From Hymenobacter polaris (GTDB lineage Bacteria > Bacteroidota > Bacteroidia > Cytophagales > Hymenobacteraceae), in assembly GCF_012927305.1 (NCBI RefSeq), contig NZ_JABBGH010000003.1, positions 124,001 through 188,000 of the forward strand: DNA of 64,000 nucleotides, read 5' to 3'. The position numbers were made by a program, and so were the translations under genes. The number at the start of each line of letters is the position of its first letter. Position 1 is the first letter of the stretch. The notes beneath the pieces were generated by a model. It was not told the DNA's origin. It worked only from the letters and a program-made list of their open reading frames with translations, and searched no databases. Positions 33,846 through 43,173 of the stretch are shown one piece after another.

Positions 33846-34751
33846 CTAGGCCGGCGGGGCTTCGGCCACGTAGAGCACGCTCGAGTAGTTGTTTTCGTGC
33901 TGGGCGGCGTGCTGGTTCGAGCGGTAGCCTTGGCGCAGGGTAGCCAGCCGGCCCCGCGCCTGCTCGGCGGGCCGCAGCCCTTCCGACAGCATGCTGACGT
34001 AGTAGGCGTCGAGGCGCAAGGGCAGCTGGTGGGTAATGCGCAGGCCGTGGCGCCCCAGCAGGCGGCGCATGGTGGCCGGCGTGAAGTGGTAGAGGTGGCG
34101 GGGCACGTCGTAGGCCGCCCAGTAGGGGCCGTAGTGGCGGGCGTCGTGGCTGTCGGCGTTGGGCACGGCCACCAGCAGCAGCCCGCCCGGCCGCAGTGCC
34201 GCCAGCAACTGCGCCAGCGTATCGTCGAGGGTGTGCACGTGCTCGAGCACGTGCCAGAGGGTGATGACGTCGTAGCTGGCGGGCGGCAGCGTGGCCAGTT
34301 CGGCCGGCTCGCCGATGGGCACGCCCACGCGGGCTTCGGCGTCGGCGCGGGCCTGGGGGTTGGGCTCCAGGCCGGTTACTTCCCAGCCCGCCCGCCGGGC
34401 CTGGGCCAGAAAGTGCCCGGTGCCGCAGCCGTAGTCGAGCAGCCGGCCCGGCCGGCCCCCATGGAGCCGGGTGATGAGCCGCGTTTTGGCGCGCACCGTA
34501 AAAAACCGCGCCAAGCGGTACACCTGGTTCACGAGCCCGCCGGCCCGGGCATTGTGCGATACGTAGGCCGCCGACTCGTAGTAGCGCCCGATGCTGGCCG
34601 CGTCGGGCCGCGGGTTGGTAAATAAGAAACCGCACCGCTGGCACTCATCCAGCACAAACGTCTCCTGGCTCACCGAGCGGTCCGGCACCCGCAGCCGGGG
34701 CTGCAGCTTCGTCGACCCGCAAATGGGGCAGGCCGTAAGTAACTCGTTCAC
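33846..34751 (-). CDS. Class I SAM-dependent methyltransferase with zinc ribbon
   Basis: 301 residues. An N-terminal four-cysteine ribbon (CPICGS at 8-13 and CQRCGF at 38-43) is joined to a Rossmann methyltransferase domain. The SAM-binding glycine motif is LLDYGCGTGHF near 106-116, followed by ITLWHVLEHV near 163. This Methyltransf_23 architecture with a leading zinc ribbon is common near glycan, lipid or secondary-metabolite genes, but no such genes flank it here. It is preceded by hairpin repeat A4. Substrate unknown. Confidence 0.88.
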   Translation of the reverse strand: MNELLTACPICGSTKLQPRLRVPDRSVSQETFVLDECQRCGFLFTNPRPDAASIGRYYESAAYVSHNARAGGLVNQVYRLARFFTVRAKTRLITRLHGGRPGRLLDYGCGTGHFLAQARRAGWEVTGLEPNPQARADAEARVGVPIGEPAELATLPPASYDVITLWHVLEHVHTLDDTLAQLLAALRPGGLLLVAVPNADSHDARHYGPYWAAYDVPRHLYHFTPATMRRLLGRHGLRITHQLPLRLDAYYVSMLSEGLRPAEQARGRLATLRQGYRSNQHAAQHENNYSSVLYVAEAPPA

Positions 34752-34770
34752 TACTTAATAATTATGAATT

Positions 34771-34883
34771 AAAAAAGAACGTCATGCTGAGCGCAGCCGA
34801 AGCATCTCTACCGCACCGTTGGCGAATCGTCAGGACGGCGTGGGAGAGATGCTTCGGCTGCGCTCAGCATGACGTTCTTTTTT
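34771..34883. repeat. Dispersed hairpin repeat, family A, copy 4
   Basis: Perfect 39-bp inverted arms around a loop of about 35 bases. Ends: AAAAAAGAACGTCATGCTGA and its complement; inner arm GCAGCCGAAGCATCTCT. The A6 and T6 ends make it a possible bidirectional terminator between mnmG and the methyltransferase gene. Confidence 0.92.
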
Positions 34884-34890
34884 AGCAACG

Positions 34891-36759
34891 TTAACGGTTC
34901 AAATACACCATCAGTACCGACACGTCGGCCGGGCTCACGCCGCTGATGCGCGAGGCCTGCCCTAGGGTTTCGGGCTGAATCTTGAGCAGCTTCTCGCGGG
35001 CCTCGTGGCTAAGGGCGGGCATGGCCTGGTAGTTGAGCCGGCCCGAGATGCGGAAGTCTTCCAGCTCGCGCATGCGCTGGGCCTGCTGCTGCTCTTTCAG
35101 CAAGTAGGTTTCGTACTTGATTTGGATAACGGCTTGCTCCTGCGCTTCCTCGCCGTAGGGCCCTAGGGCCTCGGCCAGCGCTGGCAGGGCGGCGGCCAGC
35201 TCGGCCAGCTCCACGCCGGGGCGGCGCAGCAAATTCACGGCGCGGGTTTTCTCGTGGATTTCGGCCGAGTTTTTGGCCGCCAAAAAGGGGTTGATAGCGG
35301 TCGGCTCCACGCCGAATTTCTCCAGCGTGGCCAGCACGGCGGCGGTGTCGGCTTCCTTCTGGCGCACGCGGGTTAGGCGCTCGTCGCTGGCCAGGCCCAG
35401 GGCGTGGGCGCGGGGCGTCAGGCGCAGGTCGGCATTGTCCTGGCGCAGCAAAATGCGGTGCTCGGCGCGGCTCGTGAACATGCGGTAGGGCTCCTCGGTG
35501 CCTTTGTTGATGAGGTCGTCGATGAGCACGCCGATATAAGCCTCGTCGCGCCCCAGCGTGAAGGCCGGCTTGCCCGCCACCCGCTGGTGGGCGTTGATGC
35601 CCGCCATCAGGCCCTGGCAGGCCGCTTCCTCGTAGCCGGTGGTGCCGTTAATTTGGCCAGCCAGCCAGAGGTTGCGTACCAGCTTGGTTTCGAGCGTATT
35701 GGTGAGCTGCGTGGGCGGAAAGAAGTCGTACTCGATGGCGTAGCCGGGCCGGAACATCTTGGCCTTTTCGAAACCGGCAATCTCGCGCAGGGCGCGGTAC
35801 TGCACATCCTCGGGCAAGCTGCTCGAAAACCCGTTCACGTAGCACTCGACGGTGCTCCAGCCTTCCGGCTCCACAAAAATCTGGTGGCGGTCCTTATCGG
35901 CAAAGCGGTTGATTTTGTCTTCCACGCTGGGGCAGTAGCGCGGCCCTAGGCCCTTGATGCGGCCCTGAAACATGGGTGACTTCTCGAACCCCTCGCGCAA
36001 GATGCTGTGCACCCGCTCGTTGGTGTAGGTGATGTAGCAGGGGCGCTGCTGGGTCAGCCTAGGGGTATCCAGGTACGAGAAGCGGCTCGGGTGCTGGTCG
36101 CCGTCCTGCACCTCCATCTTCGAGTAGTCGAGCGAGCGGCCATCCACGCGGGGTGGGGTGCCGGTTTTCATGCGCCCGGCCTCGAAGCCCAGCTCCACCA
36201 ACTGCTCGGTGATGCCGCGGCTGTTTTTCTCGGCGGCGCGCCCGCCCCCGAAGTTCTTCTCGCCAATGTGAATGAGGCCGTTCAGGAAGGTGCCGTTGGT
36301 GAGCACCACCGTCTTGGCCCGAAACTCGATACCCAGGGCGGTGCGCACGCCCACGCAAGCGTCGTTTTCGATGAGCAGGCCCGTGACGGCTTCCTGCCAG
36401 AAATCGACGTTGGCAATGCCCTCCAGCGTCAGGCGCCACGCCTCGGCAAAGCGCATGCGGTCGCTCTGGGCCCGAGGGCTCCACATGGCGGGGCCCTTCG
36501 AGCGGTTCAGCATCCGAAACTGAATCATGGTGCGGTCGGTGATGATACCCGACTGCCCCCCTAGGGCGTCAATTTCGCGCACAATCTGCCCTTTGGCCAC
36601 GCCGCCCATGGCCGGGTTGCACGACATCTGAGCGATGGTGTTCAGGTTCATGGTGGCCAGCAGCACCCGCAAGCCCAGGTTGGCGGCGGCCGCGGCGGCC
36701 TCGCAGCCGGCGTGGCCCGCGCCCACCACAATCAGGTCGTATTCTTCTTGTTGAAACAT
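34891..36759 (-). CDS. mnmG: tRNA uridine 5-carboxymethylaminomethyl modification enzyme
   Basis: 622 residues from MFQQEEYDLIVVGAGHAGCE. MnmG (GidA) works with MnmE to install the cmnm5 group on U34 of certain tRNAs, using FAD and methylenetetrahydrofolate. The FAD-binding motif VVGAGHAGCEAA lies at 10-21, RDEAYIGVLIDDLINKGTEEPYRMFTSRAEHR near 405, and the C-terminal helical domain ends in ISGVSPADVSVLMVYL. Length matches the family. Proximity to the DnaA-box cluster fits the frequent mnmG-oriC association. An ATG three codons upstream is also possible. Confidence 0.97.
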   Translation of the reverse strand: MFQQEEYDLIVVGAGHAGCEAAAAAANLGLRVLLATMNLNTIAQMSCNPAMGGVAKGQIVREIDALGGQSGIITDRTMIQFRMLNRSKGPAMWSPRAQSDRMRFAEAWRLTLEGIANVDFWQEAVTGLLIENDACVGVRTALGIEFRAKTVVLTNGTFLNGLIHIGEKNFGGGRAAEKNSRGITEQLVELGFEAGRMKTGTPPRVDGRSLDYSKMEVQDGDQHPSRFSYLDTPRLTQQRPCYITYTNERVHSILREGFEKSPMFQGRIKGLGPRYCPSVEDKINRFADKDRHQIFVEPEGWSTVECYVNGFSSSLPEDVQYRALREIAGFEKAKMFRPGYAIEYDFFPPTQLTNTLETKLVRNLWLAGQINGTTGYEEAACQGLMAGINAHQRVAGKPAFTLGRDEAYIGVLIDDLINKGTEEPYRMFTSRAEHRILLRQDNADLRLTPRAHALGLASDERLTRVRQKEADTAAVLATLEKFGVEPTAINPFLAAKNSAEIHEKTRAVNLLRRPGVELAELAAALPALAEALGPYGEEAQEQAVIQIKYETYLLKEQQQAQRMRELEDFRISGRLNYQAMPALSHEAREKLLKIQPETLGQASRISGVSPADVSVLMVYLNR

Positions 36760-36815
36760 CGCGCGCAAAGTCTCGCTAGGTTAAAATAGGTTTCGCAGGG
36801 CTGACAATCAGGCTG

Positions 36816-36823
36816 CAAAGGTA
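36816..36823 (-). promoter_or_regulatory. TACCTTTG -7 element of mnmG
   Basis: TACCTTTG on the minus strand, about 57 bases before the mnmG start, matching TANNTTTG. No clear TTTG -33 element at the right distance. Confidence 0.45.
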
Positions 36824-36918
36824 CGGCTGCTGCGTAAGGCAGCGCGCAGCCAGCGATAACGCAGCCGGCGCCAACATAATTCGCCCCCCACTTTTCCTGC
36901 GCCCGGCGAAACCTGCGC

Positions 36919-37389
36919 CTAGCCGGGCGAAACGGTGCTTTCCAGGCTTTTGCGCATGCATACGCTGTTGGCCACGCCCACGTACTGCCCGTAGTTGGCG
37001 GTGAGGTGGTAGCCGCTGCGCTGGTAAAGCGCAATGGCTTCGGGCTGGCGCCGGCCGGTTTCGAGCACGGCGGTGGCGTAGCCCAGCTTGGTGGCCCAGC
37101 GCTCCAACTCGCTCAGCACGGCCTGCGCCACGCCCTGCCGCCGCTGCGTGGGTGCCACGTACATGCGCTTGATTTCGACCGCGCCCGCCTCAAACTCCTT
37201 GAACGCGCCGCAGCCTACCGGCTGGCCGTCAGCATAGGCCACCACGGCGTGCCGAATGAGGTCCAGCTTATTATACTGCGCGTAAAAGGTGGCTTCGGCC
37301 CCGTCGCGCGCGGCCAGGTCCTGGTCCAGCCGCTGCACGAGCGTGCGAAAATCGGGGTTTTCGGAGGTGGTGCGGGCTAGGGTTAGCAT
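36919..37389 (-). CDS. GNAT family N-acetyltransferase
   Basis: 156 residues. The acetyl-CoA binding motif is VAPTQRRQGVAQAVLSELERWA near 90-110, with the beta-bulge after VEIKRMYV and a C-terminal YQRSGYHLTANYGQYV. This is a typical stand-alone bacterial GNAT. The C-terminus MRKSLESTVSPG is not conserved. Substrate unknown. It is separated from mnmG by about 160 bp holding the mnmG promoter. Confidence 0.88.
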   Translation of the reverse strand: MLTLARTTSENPDFRTLVQRLDQDLAARDGAEATFYAQYNKLDLIRHAVVAYADGQPVGCGAFKEFEAGAVEIKRMYVAPTQRRQGVAQAVLSELERWATKLGYATAVLETGRRQPEAIALYQRSGYHLTANYGQYVGVANSVCMRKSLESTVSPG

Positions 37390-37404
37390 AGCGTAATTTG
37401 CTAA

Positions 37405-37671
37405 TTAAATTATTCGAGCGGTTGCACCTTTAAGGTTGATTAGAAATGCTTGCTGCGAGCTGGATAGTGCAGTCATCAGCAACCCAATTTTTGCTGGTTG
37501 GTTACGCCTATAGAGAGCCTCTACCGATTTAATCGACCAACAGACTCCATTGTCGAATAGTAGACTCTGACCATTAGAAACAGTTTCAGTTGTTTCTCCA
37601 ATCAGCACTGTCCCGCGATTTATGATAGTAAAAGTATCTTCTATTAGAAAAGTAGCTGCTTGATTTTCCAT
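37405..37671 (-). CDS. Small hypothetical protein
   Basis: 88 residues, 15 bp upstream of the acetyltransferase gene. The sequence is beta-rich (ATFLIEDTFTIINRGTVLIGETTETVSNGQ), somewhat like a small barrel of the type seen in translation-factor domain 2, but I do not recognise a family. Base composition is clearly more AT-rich than neighbours, which suggests recent transfer. No signal peptide or membrane segment. Confidence 0.55.
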   Translation of the reverse strand: MENQAATFLIEDTFTIINRGTVLIGETTETVSNGQSLLFDNGVCWSIKSVEALYRRNQPAKIGLLMTALSSSQQAFLINLKGATARII

Positions 37672-37705
37672 AAGTTAAATGAATCAGCCCCTATAAGATT
37701 CACAG

Positions 37706-38419
37706 TTACTCCTTCTCGCCGAACACGTCGCGCAGGTACCGTTCGGCCACCAGAGCAGCCGACTGCCGCGCCACCTCGGGCCATGAAAAAGGCAGCCATT
37801 CGCTGTTCAGGCAGTCAAATACCTCGGTGGCCGCCTCGCAGGCGAAGAGCTTGTAGTCGAATTTAGGGTAGCCCTGCACCAAATAGCCAGGGTAGTAGTG
37901 AGCCAGACGCTGCTGGCGGGCGTACTCCGTTTTGCGCAGCATCAGGTACTTGCCTAAGCTATACTGGCGGTAGGCGGGGTCGTAAAAGTTGACGATGCCC
38001 GCAATGCTGTCCTGGCCGTGGTCGAAAATACCGGCCGCAATCAGCTGCCCAGCGTCGCGCACTTCTATCACGTAGGACGTGAACACCGAGTGCGCGGCCC
38101 CGTCCAGCAGCAGCGCTTCAAGGGTGGCAGCCGTGTCGAAATCGAGTGATTGATAGTAGCGCGCATACAGCGCCTCGTGCTCGGCGCTGAGCTGCAAAGG
38201 CTTGATGGCCACGGCGAAGCGCTCGTTGCGCCGCAGCAGCTGGCGCTGCTTGGGGCCGTACTGCACCTGGGGCACTACCAGCCGCAGCCAATGCACCGTG
38301 TGCAGGTCGGGGCCGAGGGGCAAAAACCGGCAGGTGAACAAGTCCTGGTTCATCCGGTAGTAGCCCTGGCCGAGGTAATAATCCAGCATGGCGCCGGGAA
38401 TGCGCGAAAGGGCAGTCAT
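37706..38419 (-). CDS. Arginyl/leucyl-tRNA--protein transferase-like (ATE) protein
   Basis: 237 residues. The GNAT-fold C-terminal half of aminoacyl-tRNA protein transferases is recognisable in IAAGIFDHGQDSIAGIVNFYDPAYRQYSLGKYLMLRKTEYARQ near 120-170 and YYPGYLVQGYPKFDYK near 180. Eukaryotic ATE and bacterial Bpt tag N-terminal residues for degradation. The N-terminal Cys cluster of ATE is absent, so activity on a degron is uncertain. It stands between hairpin repeat A5 and the small hypothetical gene. Confidence 0.72.
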   Translation of the reverse strand: MTALSRIPGAMLDYYLGQGYYRMNQDLFTCRFLPLGPDLHTVHWLRLVVPQVQYGPKQRQLLRRNERFAVAIKPLQLSAEHEALYARYYQSLDFDTAATLEALLLDGAAHSVFTSYVIEVRDAGQLIAAGIFDHGQDSIAGIVNFYDPAYRQYSLGKYLMLRKTEYARQQRLAHYYPGYLVQGYPKFDYKLFACEAATEVFDCLNSEWLPFSWPEVARQSAALVAERYLRDVFGEKE

Positions 38420-38441
38420 AACCTAAAAATAGCAGCAAAAA

Positions 38442-38547
38442 AGAACGTCCTGCTCATCTGGCGTCCGCTTGCCGAAGCATCTCTACCGCATCGTATGGCG
38501 TGGTAGAGATACTTCGGCAAGCGGACGCCAGATGAGCAGGACGTTCT
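38442..38547. repeat. Dispersed hairpin repeat, family A variant, copy 5
   Basis: The arms AGAACGTCCTGCTCATCTGG and its complement end the element, with the inner GCCGAAGCATCTCTACC pairing with GGTAGAGATACTTCGGC (one G-T style mismatch). It shares the inner part of family A but has a changed outer arm in which both sides changed together. Confidence 0.88.
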
Positions 38548-38574
38548 AAGAGGTTTTACGGCAACCAGTAGTTG

Positions 38575-39042
38575 CTAAAACGTGCGCAGCGACAGGCAAT
38601 AATCCTCCTTGCGGCGCATGGCGGTTTGGCTCAACAAGTCCTTGTCGTGGTAGCCCAGCAGGTGCAGCACGCCGTGAATCATGACGCGATGCAGCTCATC
38701 GCGGAAGCTGATGGTCAAGTCCTTGGCATTGTCCTGCACGCGCTCGACGCTAATAAATATGTCGCCTTCCAGCACGTCGGCGTCGTCGGCGTTGTCGAAG
38801 GTGATGATATCGGTGAGCGTGTCGTGGTTGAGATATTCCACGTTCAGCTTGTGCAGGTACTCGTCGGAGCAGAAGATAAATGTGAGCTGGGCAATGCGGT
38901 ACTCGTGCACCACAGCAATGCGCTCAATCCAAGCCACCAGGTCTTCGGCGTCATGCAGAAAGAAATCCGCCACGTCCTCCACGATAAACTCGATGCCGGG
39001 CGCCTCGAAGTAGCGCACGCCGGTGGGAGTAGCTAGGCTCAT
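38575..39042 (-). CDS. ybeY: Endoribonuclease YbeY (rRNA maturation factor)
   Basis: 155 residues. YbeY is a zinc-dependent endonuclease that processes the 16S rRNA 3' end and takes part in ribosome quality control. The metal-binding motif is HGVLHLLGYHDKD near 121-133 (consensus HGxLHLxGYDH, with a third His shifted to HD). Upstream TLTDIITFDNADDADVLEGDIFISVERV is also typical. It overlaps the preceding kinase gene by 4 bp (ATGA), so the two are translationally coupled. Confidence 0.94.
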   Translation of the reverse strand: MSLATPTGVRYFEAPGIEFIVEDVADFFLHDAEDLVAWIERIAVVHEYRIAQLTFIFCSDEYLHKLNVEYLNHDTLTDIITFDNADDADVLEGDIFISVERVQDNAKDLTISFRDELHRVMIHGVLHLLGYHDKDLLSQTAMRRKEDYCLSLRTF

Positions 39043-39464
39043 GCGGCAGTGGTATCGGGCGCGGGCGTGAGAGCAAACGTTAGCTCGACGCGCCGGCCAT
39101 CTTTGCTGAATTCTACCTCGTCGGCCAGGTGGCGAATGAGGAAGATGCCGCGCCCACCGGGGTTCTCCAGGTTTTCGGGTGCCGTGGGGTCGTCCAGGTT
39201 GTTGTAGTCGAAGCCCGTGCCCTCATCCTCAATCTCAAATTTGAGTTGACTTTCGTCGGCATATAGTGCCAAATACACGTTTTTGTCCTTGTCGAACTTG
39301 TTGCCGTGCCGAATAGCGTTGTTGACGGCTTCGGTTACGGCCACCATGATGTTGCCATAGATATCGTCCTCGATGTGGAAAGCGTCCTTGGAGTTGTCAA
39401 TAAAACTCTCCACGACGCGGATGTTTTCCACGAGCGACGGAATCTGAATTTTAACCTGCTTCAT
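39039..39464 (-). CDS. RsbW-like ATP-binding (anti-sigma factor kinase-type) protein
   Basis: 141 residues consisting of a single GHKL ATPase domain. N-box EAVNNAIRHGNKFD near 45-58, G1 box DEGTGFDYNNL near 82-92, G2 box GGRGIFLIRHLAD near 105-117. RsbW/SpoIIAB-type proteins phosphorylate anti-anti-sigma factors, but no STAS partner or sigma factor is next door, so the partner is unknown. DUF4175 is on one side and ybeY on the other, an arrangement often seen in Bacteroidota, so co-expression with ribosome maturation is likely. TATTTTTG at 39508-39515 may be the promoter. Confidence 0.88.
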   Translation of the reverse strand: MKQVKIQIPSLVENIRVVESFIDNSKDAFHIEDDIYGNIMVAVTEAVNNAIRHGNKFDKDKNVYLALYADESQLKFEIEDEGTGFDYNNLDDPTAPENLENPGGRGIFLIRHLADEVEFSKDGRRVELTFALTPAPDTTAA

Positions 39465-39642
39465 TGGGGGCAGCGAATGGCGAAAGAAGGATAGCGCGGA
39501 AGAGCGGCAAAAATAACGGAAACCAGCTTAAAAAGATAATTTGTTCTAAACCGGTGAAACCCGGCCACTTACCCGATAAAGCTCCGCACTTGGCTGGGGC
39601 ACCGTGCACCTACGCAGCCCGCCGGGCAAAGTTGCGGCGGTG

Positions 39643-42600
39643 CTAACGGGTTTTCTGGAAATATTCGCTTACTTTTTCTTGGTAGTAAGGCGTGAACGTG
39701 GGTTGGGGCCGGCGCAGCAAATCCGTCTGCTGGTCTTTGGCGGCGGGGCGGTACTTATCGAAGGCGGGCGGGAAGCCGGGCGGCGGGCTCTTGGGCGCCT
39801 GGGCCTCGCGCTTGTTGTCTTGGTCGCGCTCGCGGGCCGACTTTTCGGCTTCCAGCAAGCGGGTCAGGATTTGCTGCTGGCGCTGAATGGTTTCCTCAGT
39901 CAGGCGCTTGTTTACGAGGTCGGTTTCGGTTTGCTCCATCATTTTTTTCATCTCGCCCGCGTTGCCTAGGCCGCTTTTGCCGTCCTTGTCCTCGCTGCCG
40001 GGCTGGCCGGGTTTCCCATCCTTGCCCGGCTTGCCATCGGGGCCGGGTTTGCCATCCTTGCCGCCGGGCTGGCCCGCGCCGAGCTGGCTGTTGTCCAGTT
40101 GCTGCATGGCCTGGCGCAAGAGCTGCTGCTGGGCCGCCAGCTTGGCCAGCTCCTGCGAGAGGGCGCGGCCGGTCTTGCCGCTTTGCTGCAGCTGCTGAAT
40201 CTGCTGGTTAAGCTGCTGCTGCATCTTGCTGAGGCTGCCGGCGCCGGGCGAGCCACCCTTGCCTTTCTTCTTGCCTTTGCCCTTGCCGCTCTGGGGTTGG
40301 CCCTGGCCCTGCATCTGCTGCATGGCCTGCTGCATCTGCCCTAGGGCATCGCTTAGCATCAGGGCCAGGTTGTTGATGCTGGTCATGGCCTGCTGCTCGG
40401 CGGTGGTGGCGCGGGGCACGTCGCGCTGCCGAATGTGCCCGAGGGCCTCATCCATGCGGCCGTTCATCTCGCCCACTTCGCGCGTCACGAAGCTTTGGAT
40501 GCGCGGCTCGCGCTTGGCCAGCGCATATAGGCTGTCCTGAATAATGCGCGAGTCGTCGCGCAGCTTGCGCTGGGTTTGGCCCAACTGCACAAAGCGCGGG
40601 TCGCTCTGGTCTACCTGGCGGAAGTCCTTCATTAGCTTCTCCTGGTCGAAGCTCAGCGTCACCAAGTTATCCAGGATGTCGCGCAGGTCGTCGATGTTCT
40701 GCTGGGCTTTCTGCTGCTCGTCGTCGCTGGCCTCGTCGCGCATTTTCTTGGCCATCTGCTGCATGCGCTGGGCGGCCTGCTGCTGGCTCTGGCTGGCTTT
40801 TTGGTTCTGGTTTTTGCTCAGCTGCTGCTCGCTATCCTGCAGGTCCTGGTCAGTTTGCTGCTGCTGGGGCTTCTGCTCGTCCAGCTCGTTCTGGTCGCCC
40901 ATTTCCTGGTCCTGCTTTTTCAGGTCCTGCAAGTCCTTTTTCAGCTCCTCAAACTCCTGGCGCTTCTCGGCCTGCTGCTGCTTTAGCTGCTCCTGCTGGG
41001 CGCGCTGCTGCTCCTTGCTTTGCTGGTTTTGGGGGTTGTCTTTGTCGTTTTGCTTGGTTTGCTCGGCCAGCTTCTGCTCATCCTTGGCTAGCTGGTCCAG
41101 CCGGTCGGCAGTTTGCTCGGCCTTTTGCTCAAACTGCAGCTGCTTGAACATTTCGAGGGCGCGGTCCAGCTCTTTTTGTAAGGTATTTTCTTTGTTTTCG
41201 AGCTTTTGCAAGAGCTGCTGCATGGCCGCGTCGGGCTTCTGCTGCTGCTCCAGCAGCTTTTGCAGCTGGTCGTAGAGCTTCTTGGTTTCGGGGTCCAGCA
41301 GGTCCTTCATCAGCTTTTTCAACTCCTCGGCTTTCTCGGCCAGCTGCTCGCTCTTGGGGTCTAGCTGGTTTTGCTTCTGCTGCAGCTGCTCAAACTGCTG
41401 CTGCATCTGCTGCACTTGCTGGTCGAACTGGTTTTTCTGGTCCAGCATATCCTGCAGCTGCTTGCGGTCTTGGAAGCTCATGTCGCGCTTGGTCTTGAGC
41501 TTGTCCTGGCTCTGGGCCAGCTCGCGCTCCAGCTGCTTGCTTTGCTTGGCGGCGCTGCTCAGCTGGCTGGCCACCGAGTTGGCCTGGCTGGCCAGCTGCT
41601 GGTCCTGCTCGCGCCGGCTGGGCAGCCGAAACTCCAGCGCCCGCGAGCGGGTGCTCTTGGGGCCGTGAATACCGTCGTTGTCAATGGCTTCTACAAAGTA
41701 CTCCAGTCTATCGCCCGGCTTTAGCCCTAGGGGCGCTAAGTTCCAGGTGTAGGCGTAGGTGCCGCCCGCGCCGCCGGGCAGCCCGAGGGGTCGGCTGGCG
41801 TAAGCCCCTCCCCCATTTGGCCCCTGGTTGGCGCGGCGCACGCGGTAGTGCAGGCGCAGGGTGCTCAGGCCGTAGTCGTCCTGGGCGGTGCCCCCTAGGG
41901 CCAGGTAGCGCAGCGAAGCCGTGTCCGAAAACGCCTCCACCGTGAGGCTGGGCGGCGCGTCGGGCACCACCGTCAGCTGGTAGGCAATGGGGTCGCGGTT
42001 GAGGCTGTTGGGGTTTTGCAGGCGCACCTGGTAGGGCTGCGAGCGCAGCGCCGGCCGCTCGGCCACGAAGGTGTCGCCCTGGCGGGTGGCGGGCAGCGTT
42101 TCGTCGGGGTTTTCAAATACCAGGCTGGCGGCCTCGGTGGCGGCCGTGCCCAGCTGCCAGCGCAGGCGCGAGCCCTCTGGCACCGTTAGGTTGCCGCCGT
42201 TGCGGATGGTTTCGGCGGGCCGGCCAGTGTAGGCGGGATAGCTTACCTGCACGGTCAGCTCGCGCAAGTCGGGCCGCTCCAGCACCGTGAGGTGGTACTC
42301 GGGCGAGGCAAAGCCCGCGCCGCTGAGCTGAAAGGTCTGGTCCTGGCTGAGCTGCTCGAAGGTGTAGCGAAACTCGTCGGGGTGGCCGGGTACTTTGGTC
42401 AGGGGCCGCTCGCCCCCACCGGGCAGCACGAGGCTCACGGCGGCGGGCAGGGCGCGGCCCGCCACGGCCACGTCGAGGGTGAAATTCTCGCCCTTAAACA
42501 CCCGCAAGCTCTTATTTTTCAACACGAAGTCAAACGGCGCTGGGCGCGAGTACTGGCGCTGGTAGTGCCAGATGCGGCCGGTGCCCTGGGTGATAAACGC

Positions 42601-43173
42601 CGGGTAAAACACTAGCGCCCCTAGCAGCAAAGCCAGCGGCGGCAGCACGTATTTCCACAGCGGGCGGCTTTGCTGGCGCAGGTCAATGCCCTGGGCAAAC
42701 GACACGCCCCCGAGCTGGGCGGCGCGCTGCTCGAGGCTGGCCAGCAGCAGCTCATTGCCGCGGGCCTGGCCTTGTAGCTGCAGGGCGTTCAGCAGCCGGT
42801 CCTGCACCTGCGGAAACAGCTCGCCCACCTGGCGGGCCGCCTGCTCGTCGCTCAGCAGCCGGCGCAAATTGCTGAGGGCGGCCAGCGGCTGCCACAGCCA
42901 GCGCCCCACCGCGTAGGCCACCAGGGCCAGAAAGCCGAACAGCAGCGCCGCCCGCACCGCCGTAGGCAAGTACAGAAAATACTCCAAGGCGTTGAACACC
43001 ACGAACAAGCTCAGCAGCAGCGCGGCCGTAATGAGCCCGCCCCGCACCAGCAGGCTCAGGTAGAACTTGCGCTTGTAGGCTTCCAGCTCGGCCCGCACCT
43101 GGGCGAGGGCCGGAAACTCGGTGCCCGCAGTAGCCCCCGCCGCCGGGGCCGTCGTTACCATCGTCATAAGCAA
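39643..43173 (-). CDS. DUF4175 family membrane protein with long coiled coil
   Basis: 1,176 residues. Two to three transmembrane helices near the N-terminus (about 45-110 and 175-195) are followed by beta-rich Ig-like sections (about 220-500). A Gln/Lys/Glu-rich coiled coil spans about 530-900 (QQLEQLQQKQNQLDPKSEQ type repeats), with more helices and Gly/Lys-rich collagen-like linkers (GKDGKPGPDGKPGKDG) after it, and a C-terminal YYQEKVSEYFQKTR. DUF4175 proteins are large envelope proteins of unknown function in Bacteroidota, often next to ybeY and an RsbW-like ATPase, as here. Low-complexity regions produce many shadow frames on the plus strand. Confidence 0.85.
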   Translation of the reverse strand: MLMTMVTTAPAAGATAGTEFPALAQVRAELEAYKRKFYLSLLVRGGLITAALLLSLFVVFNALEYFLYLPTAVRAALLFGFLALVAYAVGRWLWQPLAALSNLRRLLSDEQAARQVGELFPQVQDRLLNALQLQGQARGNELLLASLEQRAAQLGGVSFAQGIDLRQQSRPLWKYVLPPLALLLGALVFYPAFITQGTGRIWHYQRQYSRPAPFDFVLKNKSLRVFKGENFTLDVAVAGRALPAAVSLVLPGGGERPLTKVPGHPDEFRYTFEQLSQDQTFQLSGAGFASPEYHLTVLERPDLRELTVQVSYPAYTGRPAETIRNGGNLTVPEGSRLRWQLGTAATEAASLVFENPDETLPATRQGDTFVAERPALRSQPYQVRLQNPNSLNRDPIAYQLTVVPDAPPSLTVEAFSDTASLRYLALGGTAQDDYGLSTLRLHYRVRRANQGPNGGGAYASRPLGLPGGAGGTYAYTWNLAPLGLKPGDRLEYFVEAIDNDGIHGPKSTRSRALEFRLPSRREQDQQLASQANSVASQLSSAAKQSKQLERELAQSQDKLKTKRDMSFQDRKQLQDMLDQKNQFDQQVQQMQQQFEQLQQKQNQLDPKSEQLAEKAEELKKLMKDLLDPETKKLYDQLQKLLEQQQKPDAAMQQLLQKLENKENTLQKELDRALEMFKQLQFEQKAEQTADRLDQLAKDEQKLAEQTKQNDKDNPQNQQSKEQQRAQQEQLKQQQAEKRQEFEELKKDLQDLKKQDQEMGDQNELDEQKPQQQQTDQDLQDSEQQLSKNQNQKASQSQQQAAQRMQQMAKKMRDEASDDEQQKAQQNIDDLRDILDNLVTLSFDQEKLMKDFRQVDQSDPRFVQLGQTQRKLRDDSRIIQDSLYALAKREPRIQSFVTREVGEMNGRMDEALGHIRQRDVPRATTAEQQAMTSINNLALMLSDALGQMQQAMQQMQGQGQPQSGKGKGKKKGKGGSPGAGSLSKMQQQLNQQIQQLQQSGKTGRALSQELAKLAAQQQLLRQAMQQLDNSQLGAGQPGGKDGKPGPDGKPGKDGKPGQPGSEDKDGKSGLGNAGEMKKMMEQTETDLVNKRLTEETIQRQQQILTRLLEAEKSARERDQDNKREAQAPKSPPPGFPPAFDKYRPAAKDQQTDLLRRPQPTFTPYYQEKVSEYFQKTR

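Noticed and set aside
40099..41724. Leu- or Ser-rich plus-strand frames over the DUF4175 gene, resembling membrane proteins
   Set aside because: They are reverse-complement readings of the Gln-rich coiled coil and not independent genes.
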